Shown here: positions 1 through 6,140 of the stretch, piece after piece
Position numbering within the stretch: position 1 is the stretch's first letter
How the letters are laid out: every line of letters starts with the position of its first letter
Assembly (NCBI GenBank): GCA_035541895.1
Contig: DATKMK010000118.1
Coordinates: 1 to 16,607, forward strand
Direction of reading: 5' to 3'
Source: DATKMK01 sp035541895
GTDB lineage: Bacteria; Desulfobacterota; Binatia; HRBIN30; JACQVA1
DNA length: 16,607 bases
Program-made: the position numbers and the translations under genes
Notes under the pieces: model-generated
The model's input: only the letters and a program-made list of their open reading frames with translations
The model's database searches: none
Told to the model about the DNA's origin: nothing

Positions 1-20
1 TTAGGAGGCAGACTTCTGCT

Positions 21-51
21 CTCAATCACCTGATTAAAGTGCTTGATTGAG
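21..51. promoter_or_regulatory. Inverted repeat upstream of the catabolic operon, possible operator
   Basis: A perfect 8-bp inverted repeat, CTCAATCA (21-28) and TGATTGAG (44-51), is separated by 15 nt. A second, shorter palindrome, AATCACCTGATT (24-35), is nested in its left part. It lies 30 nt before the first gene of the plus-strand operon, where a TetR-, FadR- or MarR-type repressor would usually bind. No convincing -35/-10 pair was found around it and no regulator gene is in the window, so the operator role is inference; a weak hairpin is the alternative. Confidence 0.35.
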
Positions 52-81
52 GGCCTTCCGCCTGATTGCCTAGGGGAGACC

Positions 82-900
82 ATGCCGCCGATCATCTACG
101 AGAAGAAGGAACGCATCGCATTCATCACCATCAACCGCCCCGAGCGTCGCAACGCGCTCAACTTCGAAGCCTTCGGATTGCTCGCCAAGGCGTGGATCGA
201 CTTCCGCGACGATCCCGACCTGTGGGTGGCGATCATCACCGGCGCCGGCGACAAGGCGTTCTGCGCCGGCGGCGATTTGAAGGAATTCATTCCGATGGTG
301 ACCCAGAACATCGGCGAGATCAGCGCCGGTGGCGGCAGCCAGACGCTCGGCGGCGACGTACCAGTGAACGCCTCGTTGGTCGCGGTGCTGCGCGACGTTG
401 AGATCTACAAACCCATCATCGCCGCGGTCAACGGCTTCTGCATCGCGGGCGGCATGGAGATGCTGCAAGGCACCGACATCCGCATCGCCTCGGACAACGC
501 AACCTTCGGGATCGGCGAACCACGCCGCGGCTTGTTCCCGGGCGGCGGCTCAACGACGAAGTTGCCGCGCCAGATCGCCTTCCCATGGGCGATGGAAATC
601 CTGCTCACCGCCGAGCCGATCAGCGCGCAGAAGGCGTATCATTACGGCATCGTCAACGAAGTGGTCCCGCCGTCCGACTTGATGCCAACCGCGATTAAGT
701 ACGCCGAGCTGATTTGCAAGAACGGTCCGTACGCCGTCCGCAAAGTCAAGGAATCCGCGATCCGGGGGCTCGGCCTTTCGATGAAAGAAGCGCTCGACCA
801 GGAGATGATCTACTCGGCGGAAGTCTTCTCGACCGAAGACGCGATGGAAGGCATCAAGGCCTTTCAAGAGAAGCGCGCACCCAACTGGAAGGGACGCTGA
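82..900 (+). CDS. Enoyl-CoA hydratase/isomerase family protein (crotonase), both catalytic Glu present
   Basis: A 272-residue crotonase-fold protein, the usual length for the family, that probably hydrates a 2-enoyl-CoA in the cytoplasm. The ATG at 82 is chosen because AGGGGAG (72-78) precedes it at good distance; an earlier ATG at 43 would add 13 residues unlike the family. Visible motifs are the N-terminal NRPERRNALN, the first oxyanion-hole stretch GDKAFCAGGDL (about 56-66) and the second, NGFCIAGGMEM (about 117-127). By alignment with rat mitochondrial enoyl-CoA hydratase, E126 (GGME) and E146 (FGIGE) match catalytic Glu144 and Glu164, with the same 20-residue spacing. It opens the operon that continues with a CoA ligase and thiolase. 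The substrate is unknown; a lyase or ring hydrolase of the same fold cannot be excluded. Confidence 0.9.
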   Translation: MPPIIYEKKERIAFITINRPERRNALNFEAFGLLAKAWIDFRDDPDLWVAIITGAGDKAFCAGGDLKEFIPMVTQNIGEISAGGGSQTLGGDVPVNASLVAVLRDVEIYKPIIAAVNGFCIAGGMEMLQGTDIRIASDNATFGIGEPRRGLFPGGGSTTKLPRQIAFPWAMEILLTAEPISAQKAYHYGIVNEVVPPSDLMPTAIKYAELICKNGPYAVRKVKESAIRGLGLSMKEALDQEMIYSAEVFSTEDAMEGIKAFQEKRAPNWKGR

Positions 901-908
901 TCTTCGCT

Positions 909-994
909 TATCGCGGATCGCACATCGCTGATCGTTTTCATCCCAATGACCAACCCTCCTGCGATACGCGATACGCCATCTGCGATAGGCGGAG
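909..994. repeat. Degenerate heptanucleotide repeat in two inverted arms
   Basis: The left arm (909-936) reads as TATCGCG, GATCGCA, CATCGCT, GATCGTT. The right arm (960-994) reads as TGCGATA, CGCGATA, CGCCATC, TGCGATA, GGCGGAG. The arms keep a strict 7-nt period and are approximate reverse complements, so the 99-nt gap between the crotonase and CoA-ligase genes can fold into an imperfect hairpin. The last heptad, GGCGGAG, also sits where the ribosome binding site of the ATG at 1000 would be. Confidence 0.7.
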
Positions 995-999
995 CGCGC

Positions 1000-2694
1000 A
1001 TGCGCGCGAAAAACTGGCCCGTCCCGCGCTTTCGCGACAAGCTGCGCGTTCTCGTCCGCGAAGCCGATCAACTGAGTATGGCGACGTTGCCGGATCGGCT
1101 CGCCGAATTGTACGGCGATCGCCCGGCGTTGTTTCTCGATCAGCCGCTCGACTCCGCCGCCTTTCGCGGCGACTGCGTAACCTACTGCGACCTCGCCGCG
1201 TTCGTCGCGCGCATCGCCCACGGCTTGCAGAAACTCGGGGTGCAGCGCGGCGATCGGGTCGGTTTGATGACCGGCAACCGTGTCGAGGCGGCGTTCGCCG
1301 AGTTCGCGGCGCAGAAGCTCGGCGCCGTCGCCGTGCCGTTCAACGTCATGCTGCGCCTTGACGAAATCCGCCACCTCGTCGGCGACTGCGGCATTCGCAC
1401 GTTCATCACCGACCGCAACGTGTTCGACGGGGCCATCCGCGATCGGGCGAACCTGCCCGCAATCCAAAACTGGATCGTGATCACCGGACGAAGCGTTCCA
1501 CCCGGCGTCACACGCTTGAACGATCTCATTGCCGATCAGCCCGACACGTTTCCCGCGGCGCCGCTGCCATCGGACGCGCTCGCGTTGATCTTCTACACCG
1601 CCGGCACCACGGGATTTCCCAAGGGGGCGATGCTGACCGACGGTGCCCTGATGTTCGCGGTGCGGCAGTACGCCAAGCTGATCGCGTTCCTGCCGACGCA
1701 GCGCCACAATCTGAGTTTGCTCGTGATGCCGTTGGCGCACACTTCGGGTCACCAAGCGTTGCTGCTCCAAATGGTCATGGGCATGCCGATGTTGCTGATG
1801 GGTCGTTTCGATCCAGCCCGCGTGCTCCAAGCCATTCAGCAGTACAAGGTCACAATGTTCTCCGGCATTCCAGCGATGTACCGCATGCTGCTTGCTGCCG
1901 GCGCTCGCAACTCTGATCTGACGTCGATCACGCTGTTCGGCGGCGGCGGCGACGCGTTCCCCGACGAGTTGATCCACACGTTCCGTCAGCTTGCTGCCAA
2001 ACGCGGCTGGTTCGGGCGCACCAAGCGGCCGCGCTTCGCCCGCGGCTATGGACTCGCCGAAACCGCCGGACAGCTCGCCACCGCGTTCGGGCCGCCGTGC
2101 GGCGACGGCGCCGCCGGCAAGATCATGCGCGGCGTGCAGTACAAAATCGTCGACGCCGACGGGCGCGAGGTTCCGAAGGGTGAAGTCGGCGAACTCGTGG
2201 TCAAAACCCCCGGCATCATGTCGGGCTACTGGAACAATCCAGAGGAGACCGCGAAGGTGCTCGCGAATGGCTGGTTCCGCACCGGCGATCTGGTGCGCCA
2301 AGGGCGCGGGCGGATGTTGTTCATGCAGGCGCGCGAGAAGGACATGATCAAGGTCGGCGGCTATTCGGTGTTTCCCGCCGAGGTCGAGCGCAAGCTCGCC
2401 GAATATCCCGGCGTCGCGCAGGTCGCCGTCGTTGGCGTCCCGCACGGCGTGAAAGGCGAAATGCCGGTCGCGGCCGTGGTGCCTGAACCAAACAGCACCA
2501 TCAACGAAGAGACCTTGCTTGCGTGGGCGAAGGAACACATCGCGCCGTACAAGGCGCCGCGGCGCATCGTATTCGTCGATGCGATCCCGCAGAATTTTGC
2601 GATGAAGGCGAAGCGACGGGAGGTGCGCGAGCAGGTGATCGCCGCGCTCTCCGCTCAGACCGACGCCCGTCAAGGAAGCGGAACGCATGGCTAA
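1000..2694 (+). CDS. Acyl-CoA synthetase / CoA ligase, AMP-forming (class I adenylate-forming)
   Basis: A 564-residue ligase that would activate a carboxylic acid to its CoA thioester through an acyl-AMP, using ATP. Signatures appear in family order: P-loop FYTAGTTGFPKGAM (about residues 196-209), core motif RGYGLAETAG, GWFRTGDL, the hinge motif REKDMIKVGGYSVFPAEVE and a C-terminal A10-like PQNFAMKAKRREV. In the last, the usual glycine before the catalytic lysine is methionine, but the lysine is kept. Start choice: an in-frame ATG at 946 is open, but its 18 extra residues are encoded by the heptad repeat, so the ATG at 1000 behind GGCGGAG is preferred; the family-like sequence supports this. 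The stop TAA lies inside the next gene's start (ATGGCTAA), an 8-nt overlap implying coupled translation with the thiolase. The substrate (fatty, aryl or beta-keto acid) cannot be read from sequence. Confidence 0.9.
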   Translation: MRAKNWPVPRFRDKLRVLVREADQLSMATLPDRLAELYGDRPALFLDQPLDSAAFRGDCVTYCDLAAFVARIAHGLQKLGVQRGDRVGLMTGNRVEAAFAEFAAQKLGAVAVPFNVMLRLDEIRHLVGDCGIRTFITDRNVFDGAIRDRANLPAIQNWIVITGRSVPPGVTRLNDLIADQPDTFPAAPLPSDALALIFYTAGTTGFPKGAMLTDGALMFAVRQYAKLIAFLPTQRHNLSLLVMPLAHTSGHQALLLQMVMGMPMLLMGRFDPARVLQAIQQYKVTMFSGIPAMYRMLLAAGARNSDLTSITLFGGGGDAFPDELIHTFRQLAAKRGWFGRTKRPRFARGYGLAETAGQLATAFGPPCGDGAAGKIMRGVQYKIVDADGREVPKGEVGELVVKTPGIMSGYWNNPEETAKVLANGWFRTGDLVRQGRGRMLFMQAREKDMIKVGGYSVFPAEVERKLAEYPGVAQVAVVGVPHGVKGEMPVAAVVPEPNSTINEETLLAWAKEHIAPYKAPRRIVFVDAIPQNFAMKAKRREVREQVIAALSAQTDARQGSGTHG

Positions 2695-3844
2695 CCTCAA
2701 CGGCAAGTATGCCGTCGTCGGCGTCGGCACCTCGCGCTTTGGCAAGCTGCAAGGTGTCAGCACGATGGGCTTCACGCTCGAAGCGAGTAAACGCGCGATC
2801 GCGGACGCCGGTATCGCTCGCGACGCGATCGACGGCGTGCTGGTGATGATGCCCGCGATCATGGGCGAGCAGCACGGTTGGGCGGCGCGCGTCGCCGCCT
2901 ACCTGGGCATCGAGCCGACGTTCTCGGCGACGCTGGACATGGGCGGCGCGACCGCGTGCGGGTCGGTGCAAACCGCGATGGCCGCCATCGACGCGGGCTA
3001 CTGCACGGCAGTGCTGTGTTGCTTCGCGACGCAGAATTGGCCGCAAGGCGTCGCGATGCAGTTGTTCGGTTCGGACTTCCAAGTTCCGTACGGCGACGTC
3101 GGCGCGATCACGCTGATGGCACACATCAAACGGCGCCAGCAATACGAGCACGGATTCACAGACGAACACTACGGGAAGATCGCGGTAACGTGGCGCGAAC
3201 ACGCCATGCGGAACCCCGACGCGCAGATGAAGAAGCCGATCACGCTCGACGATTACCTCAAGTCCCGCTGGGTCGCCGAGCCGTTGCGGTTGTTCGATTG
3301 CTGCCCCAACACCGACGGCGGTGGCGCGTGCATCGTGACGTCGCTCGAACGCGCGCGTGACCTCGCCAAACCGCCCGCCCGCATTCTCGGCGCGGGCCAA
3401 TCGCACTCGTCGGAAATGATTCACCCGCACGGGTACGATCGCGAACACTGGGGCGGCAAGCCCGCCGCCGCGCTGGCGTTCGGCCTGGCCGGCGTGACGC
3501 CGAAGGATATCGACGTCGCGCAGTTCTACGATGCGTTCACGCCGCGCGTGATCCACGACCTCGTCGCATACGGTTTCTGTCAGCCGGACGAAGTCGGCGG
3601 CTTCATCCACGGGGGCAATCTCTCCCTCACGGGTTCGTTGCCCTCGAACACCGCGGGGGGCCTGATCTCCGAAGGTCATCTCTCCGGCTTCGGACACATC
3701 CGTGAAGGTGTCCGGCAAATCCGCGGCGAATGCGGCGCGCGGCAAGTCAAGGATGCCGAGTTGTGTTTGGTCACCGGTTACGGCGGCGCGCCGCATGAAG
3801 CACCGCCGACTGTCAGCTACTCAGCGCTCGTGCTGGGAAGGTGA
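2687..3844 (+). CDS. Thiolase-superfamily protein of the SCP-x / lipid-transfer (Ltp) type
   Basis: A 385-residue protein, normal length for this branch, which makes or breaks C-C bonds next to a CoA thioester (thiolase or retro-aldolase). Visible features are the N-terminal VVGVGTSRFGK, the nucleophile region MGGATACGSVQTA (85-97), the YDAF motif at 281-284 and SNTAGGLISEGH (320-331), which corresponds to the GHP histidine region of thiolases. If the GS pair is aligned with classical thiolases, the nucleophile position is T89, with C91 two residues away, so true thiolase chemistry is uncertain. It overlaps the ligase gene by 8 nt and is followed 3 nt later by a DUF35 gene. Such pairs form obligate complexes, for example benzoylsuccinyl-CoA thiolase BbsAB and the steroid side-chain aldolase Ltp2 with its DUF35 partner. 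Thiolase or aldolase is left open. Confidence 0.87.
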   Translation: MANLNGKYAVVGVGTSRFGKLQGVSTMGFTLEASKRAIADAGIARDAIDGVLVMMPAIMGEQHGWAARVAAYLGIEPTFSATLDMGGATACGSVQTAMAAIDAGYCTAVLCCFATQNWPQGVAMQLFGSDFQVPYGDVGAITLMAHIKRRQQYEHGFTDEHYGKIAVTWREHAMRNPDAQMKKPITLDDYLKSRWVAEPLRLFDCCPNTDGGGACIVTSLERARDLAKPPARILGAGQSHSSEMIHPHGYDREHWGGKPAAALAFGLAGVTPKDIDVAQFYDAFTPRVIHDLVAYGFCQPDEVGGFIHGGNLSLTGSLPSNTAGGLISEGHLSGFGHIREGVRQIRGECGARQVKDAELCLVTGYGGAPHEAPPTVSYSALVLGR

Positions 3845-3847
3845 CCC

Positions 3848-4258
3848 ATGTTCGCCATTGAAAAACCACTTCCACGCCCCACCGAGGATACCGCGCCCTA
3901 CTGGGACGCTGCACAGAGGGGCGAACTGCGCATGCAGCGGTGCGGCGACTGCGGCCATGTGCGGTTTCCGCCGTCGCTGCTGTGTGCGCGCTGTCTCTCC
4001 GAGGAGCACGAGTGGGTGAAGCTCAGCGGTCGCGGCACGGTGTTCAGTTGGATCGTCGTGCATCAGTCGCAGCATCCCGCGTTCAACGCCGACACGCCGT
4101 ACAACGTCACGATCGTCGAGCTGGAAGAAGGCCCGCGGCTGCACACCCAACTCGTCGATTGCGCCAACGACCAGATCCGCATCGGCATGGCGGTCGAGGT
4201 GGTCTTCGACAAGATCAATGATGAAGTGACGTTGCCGAAGTTTCGGTTGCTGCGATAA
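3848..4258 (+). CDS. DUF35 zinc-ribbon/OB-fold protein, partner of the thiolase
   Basis: A 136-residue protein with an N-terminal rubredoxin-like zinc ribbon, CGDC (C32, C35) and CARC (C46, C49), followed by an OB-fold from about residue 55 (GRGTVFSWIVVHQ, then PYNVTIVELEEGPRLHTQLVDC). This is the standard layout of the family, which binds acyl-CoA and assembles with thiolase-like proteins encoded next to it. GGAAGGTG lies just before the ATG, and only 3 nt separate it from the thiolase stop. It probably has no separate catalytic activity; its likely role is to complete the active site or CoA channel of the upstream protein. All four zinc cysteines are present, so it should fold normally. Confidence 0.9.
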   Translation: MFAIEKPLPRPTEDTAPYWDAAQRGELRMQRCGDCGHVRFPPSLLCARCLSEEHEWVKLSGRGTVFSWIVVHQSQHPAFNADTPYNVTIVELEEGPRLHTQLVDCANDQIRIGMAVEVVFDKINDEVTLPKFRLLR

Positions 4259-4283
4259 GTTCACGACCGAACGAGGTGGTCCC

Positions 4284-6134
4284 ATGAAGGTCAAACGCCA
4301 ACTGAAGCGCGCCGTTCGACCGCATCGCTCGACTGGCCCGCGACCGAAGTTGCGTGCGATCCGCGGCAGGATCGATCCCGTCACCGCCGAGATCATTCGC
4401 GGGGCGATGGAAACCATTGCGTACGAGATGGCGACGCACGTGAGTCTCACGGCGACGACGCCGATCCTCAATCAGTCGAACGAGCGCAACGCGACGATTC
4501 TCGACGCCAGCGGCGCACTCGCGGCGCTCAGCGTCGGGATTCCGCAGTTCATGCTCAGCTCGACCCTGCCGGTGCGCTTCGCGCTCGACTTCTTCGGCCG
4601 CGACGGCTTGTTCGACGGCGACGTCTTGGTCGCCAACGATCCGTACCACGGCGGCGGCCACTTGCCGGACTACAACATCTTTGCGCCGGTATTCTTCAAC
4701 GGCGAGATGGTGCTGATCGCTTCGATTCAATGCCATCACGCCGATACTGGCGGCGCGATGCCGGGCGGGTACAACGTCGATGCCCGCGACATCTGGGCCG
4801 AAGGCGTGCGGTTCCCGGCGGTGAAGATGTTCGAGAAGGGCGTCGAGCGCAAAGACATCACCTACTTGATGAAGGTGAACAATCGCACGCCGACGTTCCT
4901 CGGCGATCTGCGCGCGCAAGTTGGCGCCGCTCAGCTTGGCGCACGTCGGTTGAAGGAAGTGATCGCGCGTCACGGTGTCGCCGCTGTGCGCGGCACGACG
5001 CAGTATCTGATCGACTACGCGGCGCGGCGATTCAAAGAAGAGGTTTCGACGTGGCGCGACGGCATCTACGAATCGGACGTCTACGTCGATCATGATCCCA
5101 AGGGGAACCAAGACATCCACATCCACTGCGCGATGACGGTGAAGGGCAGCGACCTCACCGTCGACTTCACCGGCTCCGACATGCGCGAGAACCTGCAAGC
5201 CTACTCGACGTTCGGCAACACGCGCGGGTACGTCGTTGCGCAGATCGCCAGCATGATGGACCCGTCGATTCCGAAGAACGAGGGGTTCTTCAACTCGATC
5301 AACCTGATCGTGCCGAAAGGCTGTTGCCTGAATCCGCCGGCCGAGAAATCCGTCGCCGCCGGGACGCATCACCCCGGCACCGAAGTCGGGGAGGCGATCG
5401 CGAAGGCCTTGGAACAGGTGATTCCCGAACGCTGCTGCCCGCAAATTTACAAGATGGGCATGCCGACGGTGATTTTCGGCAAGAACCCGAAAACCGGGCA
5501 ACTGTTCATCGATCATTCGGTCGACACCTTCGGTGCGTACTGCGGGGCGGTGCGCGGGCAAGACGGCTGGGGCGCGATGAACGTCAGTTTTGGCAATCTG
5601 ATTCGGGCGACCGGTGAAATCAACGAGAGCATTTTCCCGGTGCGGCATCGGTCGCGCGACTACGCCACGGACACCGGCGGCCCCGGCAAATGGCGCGGCT
5701 GTCCCGGTACGCTGTACGTGAAGGAACTCTGCGCGCCGTCGCAGGTCTATACCTATGTCGTCGGTATGAGGTACCCGATGCCCGGCATCGCCGGCGGCAA
5801 GCCGGGCGCGCCCAATCAACTGAAGCTGCGCTGCGGCAGCGCGCACGAGCACGTGGTCGAGACCACCGCGTTCTACGTCGATCACCAGCCCGGCGAGCGC
5901 TACGAATATCGCTACGGCGGCGGCGGCGGCTGGGGCGATCCGCTCGACCGCGATCCGCAGAAGGTTCTCGACGACGTGCTCGACGAATACGTCTCCGCCG
6001 AAGGCGCCCGCCGCGACTACGGCGTCGTGCTCACCGGTTCACTCGACGACCTGACGCTCGCAATCGATTGGGACGCGACGGCTCAACTTCGTTCCGAAAT
6101 CCGTTCCCGTAGCCCCTTGATCCCCAACCCCTAA
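4284..6134 (+). CDS. HyuB-family subunit (hydantoinase B / oxoprolinase / acetone carboxylase alpha-like)
   Basis: A 616-residue HyuB-type subunit. Family signatures are NDPYHGGGHLPD (118-129), HHADTGG (151-157), DTGGPGKWRG and the C-terminal GGGGGWGDPLDRDP (from about 545), followed by the typical YGVVL segment. In this superfamily HyuB and HyuA work together in ATP-driven hydrolysis of cyclic amides (hydantoin, 5-oxoproline) or carboxylation of ketones (acetone, acetophenone); sequence alone does not choose. GAGGTGG precedes the ATG. About 29 residues before the family start (at RIDPVTAEIIRG) form an arginine- and lysine-rich extension of unknown role. The last residues, SPLIPNP, are encoded by a C-rich tract that runs to the start of the HyuA gene. 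Company with a CoA ligase and thiolase favours a carboxylase-like role (inference). Confidence 0.88.
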   Translation: MKVKRQLKRAVRPHRSTGPRPKLRAIRGRIDPVTAEIIRGAMETIAYEMATHVSLTATTPILNQSNERNATILDASGALAALSVGIPQFMLSSTLPVRFALDFFGRDGLFDGDVLVANDPYHGGGHLPDYNIFAPVFFNGEMVLIASIQCHHADTGGAMPGGYNVDARDIWAEGVRFPAVKMFEKGVERKDITYLMKVNNRTPTFLGDLRAQVGAAQLGARRLKEVIARHGVAAVRGTTQYLIDYAARRFKEEVSTWRDGIYESDVYVDHDPKGNQDIHIHCAMTVKGSDLTVDFTGSDMRENLQAYSTFGNTRGYVVAQIASMMDPSIPKNEGFFNSINLIVPKGCCLNPPAEKSVAAGTHHPGTEVGEAIAKALEQVIPERCCPQIYKMGMPTVIFGKNPKTGQLFIDHSVDTFGAYCGAVRGQDGWGAMNVSFGNLIRATGEINESIFPVRHRSRDYATDTGGPGKWRGCPGTLYVKELCAPSQVYTYVVGMRYPMPGIAGGKPGAPNQLKLRCGSAHEHVVETTAFYVDHQPGERYEYRYGGGGGWGDPLDRDPQKVLDDVLDEYVSAEGARRDYGVVLTGSLDDLTLAIDWDATAQLRSEIRSRSPLIPNP

Positions 6135-6138
6135 CCCC
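6113..6138. repeat. Four C4 runs at the hyuB/hyuA junction; potential G-quadruplex on the minus strand
   Basis: Runs of exactly CCCC occur at 6113-6116, 6122-6125, 6128-6131 and 6135-6138, with spacers of 5, 2 and 3 nt, so the complementary strand matches the G4N1-7 quadruplex rule. The tract covers the last HyuB codons, its stop TAA (6132-6134) and the 6-nt gap to the HyuA ATG. It also replaces any recognisable ribosome binding site for HyuA. Confidence 0.7.
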
Positions 6139-6140
6139 AT

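Noticed and set aside
550..2862. A 770-residue open frame on the minus strand opposite the crotonase and CoA ligase
   Set aside because: It is antisense to two genes with clear family motifs, has low-complexity Arg/His/Asp-rich composition typical of GC-rich shadow frames, and shows no recognisable domain.
4215..5885. A 556-residue minus-strand open frame opposite the HyuB gene
   Set aside because: It is a shadow of the HyuB codons; the plus-strand frame carries NDPYHGGGH and GGGGGWGDP motifs, while the minus frame shows none.
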